Shown here: positions 27,050 to 36,168 of the stretch, in pieces
Layout: the number at the start of each line of letters is the position of its first letter
How positions within the stretch are numbered: the stretch's first letter is position 1
Assembly: GCF_016654005.1 (NCBI RefSeq)
Contig: NZ_JAEPWN010000002.1
Location: 372,001 to 436,000, forward strand
DNA: 64,000 nt
Direction of reading: 5' to 3'
Source of the DNA: Brevundimonas nasdae
GTDB taxonomy: Bacteria; Pseudomonadota; Alphaproteobacteria; Caulobacterales; Caulobacteraceae
Notes under the pieces: model-generated
Seen by the model: the letters and a program-made list of their open reading frames with translations, nothing else
Database searches by the model: none
Told to the model about the DNA's origin: nothing
Made by a program: the position numbers and the translations under genes

Positions 27050-27050
<1 letters not shown>

Positions 27051-28189
27051 CAGGCGACCTCTCTCACGCGCTCAGCGGCGCGTGTCTTATGCTTGTTGTA
27101 CGCAGCGACCCAGGCGTCGGCGAACCGCACCCAGTCGTTTTCACTTGTTCCCCAGCCGCCAGAGACGCGCACGCCCCCGGTCGCAAGGGTGTTCAGCCCC
27201 ATGGCGCTGATGGTCTTGGACGGTTTCACCTTGCCCGACGAACAGGCCGAACCCGCCGACACCATGACGCCCGTCAGGTCCAGCGTGATCAACTGTTGAG
27301 GGCTGTCCCAGCCTTCGACCGCCATGAACAAGGTGTTGGGCAGACGCGGCGCCCCGCCGCCGATGATGACGGCGCCCGCCGCCGCCACCTTGGCCTGGGC
27401 GTCATCACGCCAAACGACGTGCGACCCCATCGCCTCCAGATCACGCGCGGCGCAGTCGGCGGCGACGCCAAAGCCCGCGATGCCCGGCACGTTCTCGGTG
27501 CCGGCGCGCAGGCCGCGCTCCTGTCCGGCGCCGTGCAGGATGCGAACGCCCGACACGCCTTCCTTCAGGATCAGCGCGCCGACGCCCTGCGGCCCGCCCA
27601 GCTTGTGCGCCGAAAGCGTCAGGCTGTCGGCGTCCAGCACACGGATGTCGACCGCGATCTTGCCCGCAGACTGAATGGCGTCGACGTGCAGCCAGCCGCC
27701 CGCCGCCCGCACCAGGGCCGCCGCTTCGGCGATCGGCTGGATGACGCCGCTTTCATTGTTTGCATGATGGATGGCGACCACGGCCCGGCCCGGACGCGAC
27801 AGCGCCGCTGCCAGCCAGTCCAGATCGACCACGCCGTTTTCATCGACAGGCAGCACCTCGACCGGCGCCCCCGCATTGGCCGCCGTCTCGGCCACGCACG
27901 GATGTTCGGTCGCACTGACGATCAGACGCTCGCAACCCGCCGCCAGGGCGCTGGCGATGCCCTGCGCATTGGCTTCGGTGCCGCCCGAGTTGAAGACCAC
28001 CGCCGTCGGGTCCGCCCCGACCAGTTCGCCGACCTGCGCCCGCGCCGTCTCGACCCGCGCACGGGCGCGTCGTCCCGCTGCATGGACCGCCGACGGATTG
28101 CCGTTGTCGGCCAGAGCCTTGGTCATGGCATCCAGGACCTCGGGCCGCACCAGACCCGACGCATTATAATCCAGATAGACGCCGGTCAT
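27050..28189 (-). CDS. Cysteine desulfurase, NifS/IscS-like (group I)
   Basis: This 379-residue PLP enzyme is a second desulfurase in the same operon as sufS. The start M-T-G-V-Y-L-D-Y at 28189 overlaps the iscR stop by 4 nt (ATGA) and is the family N-terminus. The 44 codons open upstream belong to the iscR region. The PLP lysine is in L-S-A-H-K-L-G-G. The cysteine loop reads [14 protein letters not shown], the long form of group I (IscS/NifS) enzymes. The C-terminal IscU-docking region of true IscS is less conserved here. An iscR - group I desulfurase - sufB order is typical of alphaproteobacterial suf operons. Confidence 0.93.
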
Positions 28190-28674
28190 GCCGCCACGCT
28201 CACAGCATCCGGTGTCGGGGCTTCGACATTGCGGCGGCGCTGGCCCGTGCGGTTCATCACCACGTCTTCCAGCGACACGCCCGCCAGATAGCGATGGATC
28301 TCGTCGCCCAGGTCTTCCCACAGATTATGGGTAATGCAGCGTTCGCCGGCCAGCATACAGCCCTTGGGCGAGCCATGCGCCACGCAGCGGGTCGCCCGGA
28401 TCGGCTCATCGACCGCCAGAACGATTTCCGCCACCACCGTCTCATGCGCGCCCTTGGCCAGACGATAGCCGCCGCCGGGTCCGCGCACGCTCTTGACCAG
28501 ATCGCTCTTTCGCAGCCGTGCGAACAACTGCTCCAGATAACTCAGGGAAATTTCCTGGCGCGCGGCGATTTCGGCCAGCGAAACAGCCCGGGTTTCGCCG
28601 CTTTCGCCGCGCCCGTTTTTCGCCAGATCGGCCATCGCCATTACGGCGTATCGTCCCTTGGTCGACAGACGCAT
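28186..28674 (-). CDS. iscR: Rrf2-family regulator IscR
   Basis: IscR senses Fe-S status and controls Fe-S assembly genes. The 162-residue protein has an N-terminal winged helix (MRLSTKGRYAVMAMADLA, SLSYLEQLFARLRKSDLVKSVRGPGGGY) and the cluster-binding cysteines C97, C106 and C113 in RCVAHGSPKGCMLAGERC. With this trio it can bind a [2Fe-2S] cluster. It is the first gene of the suf operon, overlaps the desulfurase by 4 nt and probably regulates its own promoter at 28756-28789. Confidence 0.95.
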   Translation of the reverse strand: MRLSTKGRYAVMAMADLAKNGRGESGETRAVSLAEIAARQEISLSYLEQLFARLRKSDLVKSVRGPGGGYRLAKGAHETVVAEIVLAVDEPIRATRCVAHGSPKGCMLAGERCITHNLWEDLGDEIHRYLAGVSLEDVVMNRTGQRRRNVEAPTPDAVSVAA

Positions 28675-28755
28675 ATCGCACCCTTAAAAATTACGCGCTT
28701 TTCGGGGCTCTTGTGCTAGAACCCGCGCCTTCGCGAAGGCGGCGCGCGCCGGATG

Positions 28756-28789
28756 GACCTAGAAAGTCCTACCCCAGTAGTCAAGTATT
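28756..28789 (-). promoter_or_regulatory. Promoter of the iscR-suf operon with possible IscR site
   Basis: On the minus strand TTGACT (28784-28779) is followed after 17 nt by TAGGTC (28761-28756). The element ACTTGACTACTGGGGTAGGA spans the -35 and spacer. Its arms TTGACTA / TAGGACTT are loosely inverted, as in Fe-S-type IscR boxes that overlap -35 elements. Promoter position is supported; IscR binding is inferred from context. The divergent gene starts at 28832. Confidence 0.5.
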
Positions 28790-28831
28790 GCGCAGCCGCG
28801 AAATGACAGTTGAACGGATTCCAGAGCCAAA

Positions 28832-29482
28832 ATGCCTGAAGTCATCCTGCCCGGCGCCTCCGGTCGCATCGAAGGCCGCTATTCCCCCGGCAAGCGCGCC
28901 AACGCGCCTATCGCCCTGATTCTGCACCCGCACCCCAAGGCGGGCGGGCATATGAACAACCCGGTCGCGGTGACGCTGCACCAGTTGTTCCTGCAACGCG
29001 GTTTTGCCACCCTGCGCTACAACTCGCGCGGCGTGGGCAAGTCGCAGGGCGAGTTCGACAGCGGCATCGGCGAACTGGCGGACGCCGCCACCGCCCTTGA
29101 CTGGCTGCAGGCCAACAACCCGGCCGCCAGCCAAACCTGGGTCGCGGGCTATCAGTTCGGCGCCTATATCGGCATGCAGCTTCTGATGCGCCGCCCGGAG
29201 ACGGACGGTTTCATCTCGGTTTCGCCGCCGTCGAACATGTACGACTTCAGCTTCCTGGCCCCCTGCCCGGCGTCCGGCCTGTTCCTGCACGGCACCGCCG
29301 ACACCATCGTCCCCCCGGTCGAGGTCGAGCGCGTGGTCAACAAGCTGCGCACCCAGAAGGGCATCGTCATCGACTACGAACTGGAAGAAGGCGCGAGCCA
29401 CTTCTGGCAGGACCACATGGGCGCGGTCGAACGTCGCGTCGGCGCCTATCTGGACAAGCGGCTGGAAGAAAACCCGGCCTGA
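28832..29482 (+). CDS. Alpha/beta-hydrolase-fold protein with altered nucleophile elbow
   Basis: The 216-residue protein has the fold and length of the small alphaproteobacterial hydrolases related to COG2945. It shows the HPHPKAGGHMNNPVA oxyanion region, RYNSRGVGKSQG, an aspartate in GTADTIVPP and a histidine in GASHFWQDH. The nucleophile elbow, normally G-x-S-x-G, reads G-Y-Q-F-G: the codon is CAG at about 29152. The Asp and His of the triad are kept but the serine is gone, so hydrolysis by the usual mechanism is unlikely. It diverges from the iscR operon. Confidence 0.87.
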   Translation: MPEVILPGASGRIEGRYSPGKRANAPIALILHPHPKAGGHMNNPVAVTLHQLFLQRGFATLRYNSRGVGKSQGEFDSGIGELADAATALDWLQANNPAASQTWVAGYQFGAYIGMQLLMRRPETDGFISVSPPSNMYDFSFLAPCPASGLFLHGTADTIVPPVEVERVVNKLRTQKGIVIDYELEEGASHFWQDHMGAVERRVGAYLDKRLEENPA

Positions 29483-29516
29483 CCCCACATCCGGGTCATC
29501 CCTTCAGGAGGCCCGG

Positions 29517-30791
29517 ATGCAACATGACATCGTCATCATCGGCGGCGGCGCTGGCGGGCTTGAGCTCGCCGCCCGCCTGGGCCGCAGGTTCGGCCCGCGC
29601 GAGGGACGCCGCCGCGTCCTTTTGATCGACCGTTCGATCTTCCATCTGTGGAAGCCCAGCCTGCACGAAGTCGCCGCAGGTTCGCTGGATTCGCACCAGG
29701 AAGGCCTGTCCTATCCGGTGCTGGCGCGCCGCAATCATTTCAGCTTTGCATTCGGCGAACTTACGGGCCTCGATCCTGCGGCAAAGAGCCTGACCCTGGG
29801 CGAAATCCGTGACGAGGACGGCGCCGTGCTGGTCGCGCCGCGCACCCTGTCTTTCCAGACGCTGGTGCTGGCCATCGGCAGCGGCTCCAACCTGTTCAAT
29901 ACGCCGGGCGCCGCCGAGCACGCCCATCTGCTGGAAAACGTCGCGGACGCCGAGGCCTTCAACAAGCGCCTGACCTCGGCCTTCCTGTCCACCGCCTATT
30001 CGGACGAGCGGACCCTGAACATCGCCATCGTCGGCGCAGGCGCGACGGGGGTGGAGCTGTCCACCGAATTGATCGAGGGCCACGACGAACTGTCCGCCGG
30101 TCTGACGCCGGACCAGAGGTTCGATCTCGCCGTCACCATCATCGAGGCCGCGCCCCGCATCCTGGGCGGTCTGCCCGAACGCGTCTCGGCCAAGGCGGCC
30201 AAGGCGCTGGAGGCCAAGGGCGTGCATCTGCTGACCGACGCCAAGGTCAACGCCGTCCGCGCCGATCGTCTGGACACTTCAAAGGGCGAAGTCCCGGCCG
30301 ACCTGATCGTCTGGGCCGCCGGCGTGAAGGCGTCGGATCATAACCGCGACCTGGGCCTGACCATCGGCCGCCTGAACCAGTTCATCGTCGACGACCGTCT
30401 GCGCACATCCGCGCCCGACATCTATGCGATGGGTGACTGCGCGGAGGCGCCCGGCCCCGGCGGCAAGCCCGTCCCCGCCCGCGCCCAGGCGGCGGCGCAG
30501 CAGGCGGCCTATCTGGCCAAGGCCCTGGCCAATCCGTCGCGCGATCCCGGTCCCTATGTCTATCAGGATCGCGGCTCGCTGGTGTCACTGGGCGGGGACA
30601 AGGGCGTCGGCTCATTGATGGGCGGGCTGGGCGGCACCAACTTCCTGATCGAGGGCCTGATCGCCAAATGGGCCTATATGGCGCTGCATCTGGACCACCA
30701 CCGGGCGATCCTAGGCGTCAGCCGTACCGCCATTCTGGCTCTGTCGCGCCTGCTTCACCGTCGGGTCTCGGGGCGCCTCAAGCTGCATTGA
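29517..30791 (+). CDS. ndh: NADH dehydrogenase type II (NDH-2)
   Basis: NDH-2 passes electrons from NADH to quinone without pumping protons. The 424-residue protein has the FAD-binding I-I-G-G-G-A-G-G at the N-terminus, a second dinucleotide motif IVGAGATGVELSTEL for NADH, and IYAMGDCAEAP for FAD. The C-terminus has a hydrophobic, amphipathic region (FLIEGLIAKWAYMALHLDHH, then SRLLHRRVSGRLKLH) suited to membrane docking. The start is preceded by AGGAGG at 29506-29511, a strong ribosome-binding site. It may be co-transcribed with the hydrolase-like gene 34 bp upstream. Confidence 0.93.
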   Translation: MQHDIVIIGGGAGGLELAARLGRRFGPREGRRRVLLIDRSIFHLWKPSLHEVAAGSLDSHQEGLSYPVLARRNHFSFAFGELTGLDPAAKSLTLGEIRDEDGAVLVAPRTLSFQTLVLAIGSGSNLFNTPGAAEHAHLLENVADAEAFNKRLTSAFLSTAYSDERTLNIAIVGAGATGVELSTELIEGHDELSAGLTPDQRFDLAVTIIEAAPRILGGLPERVSAKAAKALEAKGVHLLTDAKVNAVRADRLDTSKGEVPADLIVWAAGVKASDHNRDLGLTIGRLNQFIVDDRLRTSAPDIYAMGDCAEAPGPGGKPVPARAQAAAQQAAYLAKALANPSRDPGPYVYQDRGSLVSLGGDKGVGSLMGGLGGTNFLIEGLIAKWAYMALHLDHHRAILGVSRTAILALSRLLHRRVSGRLKLH

Positions 30792-30874
30792 TCGTCAGTG
30801 GCGCCCGAAGCCCCCCCTGATTTTTGAAATGGCGACGCTTGCAATATCAGGGTTCGACGTGATCACCCTGTGTG

Positions 30875-31702
30875 ATGGCGACACACCTGCTTCTGGTTTC
30901 GATTCTGGCGGCGTCCGCGCTGAATCTGGCCAGTTCGCCTGCATCGGCTCAACAAGACGCCCCTTTGCGCGATTTCTGCGCCGATCGCCCCGGCAAGGGC
31001 ACGCCGAGTTGCGTCCTCGATCAAGGTCGCTGGCAGGTCGAACTGGGCCTGTTCGACGGCGCGCTTCAAAGCGATGCGACGACCAAAACCGAAACCTGGG
31101 ACGCAGGCGACCTGTTCATCCGCTATGGCCTGACCAGCCTGACCGAGCTGCAACTGGGCGTCACGACCTGGAATCGCGAGCGCACGACTGACCGGGCGAC
31201 CGGCGCGCGTGATACGGCGGAAGGCATCGGCGACCTCAGCATCGGCCTGCGTCATTCACTGAAGAACCCTGACGGTTCCGGCCTGTCGGTCGCCCTCTCC
31301 GGCTTCGTCACCGCCCCGACCGGGGCCCGCGCCATCCGTGCAGACGGCTTCGAAGGCGGAGTCCTCCTGCCCGTCTCCATCCCTCTGAACGACGACTGGA
31401 GCCTCAGCCTGACGCCAGAGTTCGACTGGGTCTCCAACAGTGACGGTGACGGCCGCCACGCCGCCTATACGATGGTCGCGGGCGTCGGGCGCGGCTTCGG
31501 CCTATGGAACCTGGGCGCAGAGGTCTGGTTCAGCCATGACGACGATCCCATCGACGCCGTCACCCAGTCCACCTTCGACCTGACCGCCGTCTGGACGCCC
31601 CCGTCCCTGCCCGACGCCCAGATCGACTTCGGCCTCAACTTCGGCCTGAACAACGACAGCCCGGATGTGGAGTTCGGCGTCGGGGTCGCCCGGCGCTTCT
31701 GA
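30875..31702 (+). CDS. Outer-membrane transporter-like protein (Phenol_MetA_deg family pattern)
   Basis: The 275-residue protein starts with a signal peptide (ATHLLLVSILAASALNLASSPASA). The rest is a series of alternating strands that fit an outer-membrane beta barrel, ending in R-R-F with the terminal Phe recognised by the BAM machinery. The blocks GLTSLTELQLGVTTWNRER, IGDLSIGLRHSLKNPDGSGL and TGARAIRADGFEGGVLLPVS resemble the transporter family PF13557. The physiological substrate is unknown. A GTG one codon upstream is an alternative start. Confidence 0.75.
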   Translation: MATHLLLVSILAASALNLASSPASAQQDAPLRDFCADRPGKGTPSCVLDQGRWQVELGLFDGALQSDATTKTETWDAGDLFIRYGLTSLTELQLGVTTWNRERTTDRATGARDTAEGIGDLSIGLRHSLKNPDGSGLSVALSGFVTAPTGARAIRADGFEGGVLLPVSIPLNDDWSLSLTPEFDWVSNSDGDGRHAAYTMVAGVGRGFGLWNLGAEVWFSHDDDPIDAVTQSTFDLTAVWTPPSLPDAQIDFGLNFGLNNDSPDVEFGVGVARRF

Positions 31703-31742
31703 GACGTTGCGGACAGACGCTTCCAAAGCGCATCATCATCGA

Positions 31743-32285
31743 ATGCGCGCGCCAGACGAAATCCAAACGGAGCGGTTGCGTCTTCGTCCCATTGTTCGGT
31801 CTGACGCCGATGCGATTTTCCACACCTATGCGGGCAGTGCGCGGGCAACCCATTTCATGCCCTTCAAGACGCATCAGCACGTCGCGGACAGCCTCGCGTT
31901 CGCCGTGCGCTGTCAGGACTGCTGGCGATCCGGCGCCGCATTTCCGTGGGCCGTCATAGAGACGGCCTCAGGGCGGATGCTGGGCAATGTGGAGCTGAAG
32001 CTGTCGCCGCCTCAGGCCAGCATCGGCTATATCTTCGGCGACGCCTTCTGGGGCCAGGGTTTCGCCTCAGAGGCGGCGTCTGCTGTCGTCGCATGGACCA
32101 TCGCCCAGCCCGACATCTATCGCGTCTGGGCGACATGCCATCCGGGCAACCTCGGGTCTGCTGCCGTTCTGCGCAAAGCCGGGCTGCATCTTGAGGCCAC
32201 CCTGGCCAACTGGGAGGCGCGCCCTCAACTGGGCGAAGTCGCGGGCCCCAGCCATATGTATGCTCTCATCAAGCCGACGGCCTGA
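31743..32285 (+). CDS. GNAT-family N-acetyltransferase (RimJ-like)
   Basis: The protein is 180 residues from the ATG at 31743. It opens with IQTERLRLRPIVRSDADAIF, the start of RimJ/RimL-type GNATs, and has the acetyl-CoA-binding segment around FGDAFWGQGFASEAASAVVAW and the later NLGSAAVLRKAGL. Candidate targets are ribosomal protein N-termini or small amines; neither can be chosen from sequence. Frames extending upstream to 31665 run into the preceding gene, so the shorter start is preferred. The next gene begins 7 nt after its stop. Confidence 0.88.
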   Translation: MRAPDEIQTERLRLRPIVRSDADAIFHTYAGSARATHFMPFKTHQHVADSLAFAVRCQDCWRSGAAFPWAVIETASGRMLGNVELKLSPPQASIGYIFGDAFWGQGFASEAASAVVAWTIAQPDIYRVWATCHPGNLGSAAVLRKAGLHLEATLANWEARPQLGEVAGPSHMYALIKPTA

Positions 32286-32292
32286 GCGCGCA

Positions 32293-32571
32293 ATGACCGA
32301 AACCACACCCAACCGGCCATGGGCCAGGCTGCGGCGCAAGATCACGGTCTTTAACTATCTGCTGCTGACCCTGCCGATGTTCGTGATCGCGCTAATTCTG
32401 GCCGCCGTCACCCACTCCGACCTGCCCTACAACATCTGGGCCGTGCTGTGGGCGGCGCCGCTGTTGATCGTACTGACGCTGCGCTGGGTCTATTTCGTCG
32501 TCACCCTGGCCTGGGCCATCGGGGTCGAAATCTTTCGGACCGTGCGAAACCGTTTCGCACGGCCCGACTAG
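32293..32571 (+). CDS. Small membrane protein, function unknown
   Basis: I do not recognise this 92-residue protein. It has a basic N-terminus (RPWARLRRKIT) and two membrane helices: FNYLLLTLPMFVIALILAAVT, and a longer one through WAVLWAAPLLIVLTLRWVYFVVTLAWAIG. The ending is basic (FRTVRNRFARPD), so both termini would be cytoplasmic. It starts 7 nt after the GNAT stop and is probably in the same transcript. It converges with ahpF, leaving only 3 nt between the stops. Confidence 0.7.
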   Translation: MTETTPNRPWARLRRKITVFNYLLLTLPMFVIALILAAVTHSDLPYNIWAVLWAAPLLIVLTLRWVYFVVTLAWAIGVEIFRTVRNRFARPD

Positions 32572-32574
32572 GCC

Positions 32575-34161
32575 TCAGGCCGCCTCGACAGCCTCGACGG
32601 CCGGTTCGGTGCGGATCATGTAGTCGAAGGCCGACAGCCCCGCCTTGGAGCCCTCGCCCATGGCGATGACGATCTGCTTGTAAGGGACAGTCGTCACGTC
32701 GCCCGCCGCGAAGACGCCCGGCTGGCTGGTTTCGCCGCGATGATCGACCTCGATCTCGCCGCGCGTGGTCAGGGCGACCGCGCCGTGCAGCCATTCCGTG
32801 TTCGGCACCAGGCCGATCTGGACGAAGACGCCTTCCAGGTCGACGTCATGCTGGGCGTCCGAGTTGCGGTCCTTGTAGGACAGGCCCGTCACCTTCTCGC
32901 CGTCGCCGTGCACTTCGGTCGTCAGGGCCGAGGTGACGATGCGCACGTTCGGCAGGGTCGCCAGCTTGCGCTGCAGCACCGCATCAGCCCGCAGTTCGCT
33001 GTCGTACTCGATCAGGGTCACATGGGCGACGATGCCCGCCAGGTCGATGGCCGCCTCGACGCCGGAGTTGCCGCCGCCGATCACCGCCACGCGCTTGCCC
33101 TTGAACAGCGGCCCGTCGCAGTGCGGGCAATAGGCCACGCCCTTGTTCTTGTACTGGTCCTCGCCCGGCACGTTCATCTGGCGCCAACGCGCGCCCGTCG
33201 ACAGGATCACCGTGCGCGACTTCAGCGACGCGCCGTTCTCAAGCACCACCTCATGCAGGCCGCCCGGAACCTTGGACGGCACCAGCTTGGCCGCCTTCTG
33301 CAGGTTCATGATGTCCACCTCGTACTCGCGGACATGCTGTTCCAGATGAGCCGCCAGCTTCGGCCCTTCGGTATGGGGCACAGAGATGAAGTTCTCGATC
33401 GCCATGGTGTCCAGCACCTGGCCACCGAAACGCTCGGCGGCGATGCCGGTGCGGATGCCCTTGCGCGCGGTGTAGATGGCCGCGGCGGCGCCAGCGGGTC
33501 CGCCGCCGATGATCAGAACGTCGAAGGGGTCCTTAGCCTTGATCTTCTCGGCCGCGCGCTTCTCAGCGCCGCTGTCGATCTTGGCGACGATCTGCTCCAG
33601 CTCCATCCGCCCCTGACCGAACAACTCTCCGTTCAGGAAGACGGTCGGCACGGCCATGACCTTGCGCGCGTCCACCTCGTCCTTGAACAGGCCGCCTTCG
33701 ATGGCGACGTGCTTGATGCGCGGGTTCAGCACGCTCATCAGGTTCAGCGCCTGCACCACGTCAGGGCAGTTCTGGCAGGACAGCGAGAAATAGGTCTCGA
33801 AGACATAGTCGCCTTCCAGGTCCTTGACCTGCTGGATCACATCCTGCGCGGCCTTGGACGGGTGGCCGCCGACATGCAGCAGGGCCAGCACCAGAGAGGT
33901 GAACTCGTGGCCCAGCGGTATGCCCGCGAACCGCACGCCGATGTCCGTGCCCTTGCGGCGGATCAGGAAGCTGGGCTGGCGCCCGTCGTCATAGTCGCGG
34001 CCCATCTCGACCTTGCCATGCGAGACCGAGACGATGTCTTCCAGCAGGGCCTTCAGTTCCTGCGACTTCGGCCCGGCGCCTAGCGAGGCGACCAGTTCGA
34101 CCGTGTGGACGATGTTCTTGAGGTAGCCCTCGAGCTGAGTTTTCAGATTGGCGTCCAGCAT
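32575..34161 (-). CDS. ahpF: AhpF, alkyl hydroperoxide reductase flavoprotein subunit
   Basis: AhpF uses NADH to re-reduce the peroxiredoxin AhpC. The 528-residue protein has the tandem thioredoxin-like N-terminal domain with C129-Q-N-C132. Next come the FAD-binding [19 protein letters not shown], a NADH site in [17 protein letters not shown], the redox pair C346-P-H-C349 and the C-terminal FAD motif [15 protein letters not shown]. All are in family order and position. It lies 135 bp downstream of ahpC in the same direction, with stable hairpins in the gap. Confidence 0.96.
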   Translation of the reverse strand: MLDANLKTQLEGYLKNIVHTVELVASLGAGPKSQELKALLEDIVSVSHGKVEMGRDYDDGRQPSFLIRRKGTDIGVRFAGIPLGHEFTSLVLALLHVGGHPSKAAQDVIQQVKDLEGDYVFETYFSLSCQNCPDVVQALNLMSVLNPRIKHVAIEGGLFKDEVDARKVMAVPTVFLNGELFGQGRMELEQIVAKIDSGAEKRAAEKIKAKDPFDVLIIGGGPAGAAAAIYTARKGIRTGIAAERFGGQVLDTMAIENFISVPHTEGPKLAAHLEQHVREYEVDIMNLQKAAKLVPSKVPGGLHEVVLENGASLKSRTVILSTGARWRQMNVPGEDQYKNKGVAYCPHCDGPLFKGKRVAVIGGGNSGVEAAIDLAGIVAHVTLIEYDSELRADAVLQRKLATLPNVRIVTSALTTEVHGDGEKVTGLSYKDRNSDAQHDVDLEGVFVQIGLVPNTEWLHGAVALTTRGEIEVDHRGETSQPGVFAAGDVTTVPYKQIVIAMGEGSKAGLSAFDYMIRTEPAVEAVEAA

Positions 34162-34237
34162 GGCGGGCTCCTCGAAATCGGTTGGGAAGGATGCGACGCC
34201 TGCAAGCCGTCACGGCGAGGCGGTCGCGGGATCATGC

Positions 34238-34282
34238 GGCCCCGATCACGGGCCGGTTGGGTCCGGCGCGAGGCCGGACCCA
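34238..34282. other. Two stable hairpins in the ahpC-ahpF gap
   Basis: TGGGTCCGGC (34258-34267) pairs perfectly with GCCGGACCCA (34273-34282) around a 5-nt loop. Next to it GGCCC (34238-34242) pairs with GGGCC (34250-34254). There is no T run on the minus-strand side, so the hairpins are less likely to be a full terminator than a stabiliser or partial terminator that sets the AhpC:AhpF ratio, or a dispersed palindromic repeat. Confidence 0.6.
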
Positions 34283-34296
34283 GATAGGCTTAGTGC

Positions 34297-34860
34297 TTAG
34301 ATCTTGCCGACGAGGTCGAGCGACGGCGCCAGAGTGGCTTCGCCTTCTTCCCACTTGGCCGGGCAGACTTCGCCGGGGTGAGCGGCGACGTACTGAGCAG
34401 CCTTGACCTTGCGCAGCAGTTCGGCGGCGTTACGGCCCACGCCTTCCGACGTGATCTCCATGAACTGGATCACGCCTTCCGGATCGACCAGGAAGGTCGC
34501 GCGGTCGGCCAGGCCGACGCCCGGACGCATGACGTCGAAGTTGTTGGTGATCGTGCCCGACTGGTCGCCGACCATGTAGTAGTTGATCTTGCCGATGGCG
34601 GGCGAGGTGTCGTGCCAGGCCTTGTGGCTGAAGTGGGTGTCGGTCGAGACCGAGAAGACTTCCACGCCCAGGCCCTGCAGGGTCGAATAGGAGTCAGCCA
34701 GGTCTTCCAGCTCGGTCGGGCAGACGAAGGTGAAGTCGGCCGGATAGAAGAAGAAGATGGCCCATTTGCCCTTTACGTCGGCGTCGGTGATGTCGACGAA
34801 CTTGCCTTCCTTGTAAGCGGTCGCCGCGAAGGGTTTGATCGTCGTGTTGATGAGGGCCAT
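34297..34860 (-). CDS. ahpC: AhpC, typical 2-Cys peroxiredoxin
   Basis: AhpC reduces hydrogen peroxide and alkyl hydroperoxides. From M-A-L-I-N-T at 34860 it has 187 residues with the peroxidatic C47 in F-T-F-V-C-P-T-E and the resolving C166 in G-E-V-C-P-A-K-W. The numbering matches E. coli AhpC, which supports this start over the open frame 23 codons upstream. It is upstream of ahpF, its reductase partner. The AT-rich interval before it could hold a peroxide-responsive promoter. Confidence 0.97.
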   Translation of the reverse strand: MALINTTIKPFAATAYKEGKFVDITDADVKGKWAIFFFYPADFTFVCPTELEDLADSYSTLQGLGVEVFSVSTDTHFSHKAWHDTSPAIGKINYYMVGDQSGTITNNFDVMRPGVGLADRATFLVDPEGVIQFMEITSEGVGRNAAELLRKVKAAQYVAAHPGEVCPAKWEEGEATLAPSLDLVGKI

Positions 34861-34935
34861 GTGAAATCCATCGGCTGGGTGGTTAGGAGACTCGCTACCT
34901 ACCGCACCGCACCAAATAAGCCCAATCACTTATTT

Positions 34936-34962
34936 TCTAATGATCAATAGATTTTACTTATA
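34936..34962 (-). promoter_or_regulatory. AT-rich element upstream of ahpC, possible OxyR site
   Basis: On the minus strand ATAA-N7-CTAT is followed by a TTAG after 6 nt, which loosely resembles the ATAG-N7-CTAT-N7-ATAG pattern bound by OxyR. The stretch is the only strongly AT-rich segment in the neighbourhood and lies between 76 and 102 bp upstream of the ahpC start. The match is weak. Confidence 0.3.
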
Positions 34963-34965
34963 GCC

Positions 34966-36168
34966 CTAGTACAGCAGGAACGGCCTGCGCGTCTCTTTCC
35001 ACGCCGCCTCATCCGGCAGTGCTGCGGCATCCAGATCGGCAGGCGTCGCCGTCGCTGAGTCCACCCATTCCCGCAGGCCGGGGCCGCCGTTGATGACGTC
35101 GATGGGCAGCTTGCCGAACGCATATTCGTAGGGGAAGTCCCGCCACAGATCATAGTCGGGATAGAGCCGCCGGATCGCCTTGAAGCCCAGCGACTGCACC
35201 CGCCACGGCTTGAACGCGGCATGGTCATAGGACGGCTGATCGACGTGAATCTGCACCCCGCTGCACAGCTTGCCGACGTGCTTATGGAAGGTCGGCTCGA
35301 ACCACATGTCCCGTAAGGTACAGCCCTCCAGCCATTCAGGCGCTAGCGACTGCATCTCTGCGATCACCGCCCGCGCGTCGATGTCCGGCGCCCCGAACAA
35401 TTCCAGCGGCCGCGTCGTGCCGCGCCCTTCCGACAGGGTCGCCCCCTCCAGCATCACTGTCCCGGCATAGGCCCGCGCCATCGACAGGTTCGGCGCATTG
35501 GGGCTGGGGTTGACCCACGACCGTTCGCCCAGCGGCCAGCCGAAACCCGGCCCCTGCACCGGCGCCCAGCCCTGCATCGCGATCACGCGATAGTCGACGT
35601 CCAGTTTGAAGTGATCGACGAACCACAGGCCCAGTTCGCCCATGGTCATGCCGTGTCGCATCGGCATGGGCCCCGCACCGACAAAGCTTTCGTATCCGGG
35701 CAGCAGCGTCAGCCCCTCGACCGGCCGTCCGGCCGGATTGGGCCGATCCAGAACCCACACCGTCTTGCCGTGCTTCTCGGCCGCCTCCAGCACGTAAAGC
35801 AGGGTCGTGATGAAGGTGTAGATGCGACAGCCCAGGTCCTGCAGGTCGATCAGGATGACGTCGAACGTCTCCATCCACTCGTCGCGGGGCTTGCGCACCT
35901 CGCCATACAGGCTGAACACAGGAATGTTGTGGACCGGATCGCGATAATCCGGGCTCTCCATCATATTGTCCTGCAGGTCGCCCTTCATGCCGTGCTGAGG
36001 TCCAAAGGCGGCGCTCAGCCTGATCTCGGGACAGGCGGCCAGGGCGTCGATGGCGTGGGTCAGGTCCTTTGTCACAGACGCCGGATGCGCCAGCAGCGCC
36101 ACGCGCCGCCCCTTCAGCTCAGCCCGCAGGGCGTCATCGGACAGCAGGCGGTCGAGACCGAAATTCAT
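34966..36168 (-). CDS. NamZ-like exo-beta-N-acetylmuramidase (DUF1343)
   Basis: DUF1343 proteins include NamZ, which cleaves terminal MurNAc from peptidoglycan fragments (GH171). The 400-residue protein has the family landmarks VALLAHPASVTKDLTHAID and FGPQHGMKGDLQDNM near the N-terminus. The central block FDVILIDLQDLGCRIYTFITT is followed by VLDRPNPAGRPVEG and LSEGRGTTRPLELFGAP. No signal peptide is visible, so it should act in the cytoplasm, in contrast to secreted NamZ proteins. It overlaps the DOMON-like gene by 4 nt and is translated after it. Confidence 0.9.
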   Translation of the reverse strand: MNFGLDRLLSDDALRAELKGRRVALLAHPASVTKDLTHAIDALAACPEIRLSAAFGPQHGMKGDLQDNMMESPDYRDPVHNIPVFSLYGEVRKPRDEWMETFDVILIDLQDLGCRIYTFITTLLYVLEAAEKHGKTVWVLDRPNPAGRPVEGLTLLPGYESFVGAGPMPMRHGMTMGELGLWFVDHFKLDVDYRVIAMQGWAPVQGPGFGWPLGERSWVNPSPNAPNLSMARAYAGTVMLEGATLSEGRGTTRPLELFGAPDIDARAVIAEMQSLAPEWLEGCTLRDMWFEPTFHKHVGKLCSGVQIHVDQPSYDHAAFKPWRVQSLGFKAIRRLYPDYDLWRDFPYEYAFGKLPIDVINGGPGLREWVDSATATPADLDAAALPDEAAWKETRRPFLLY

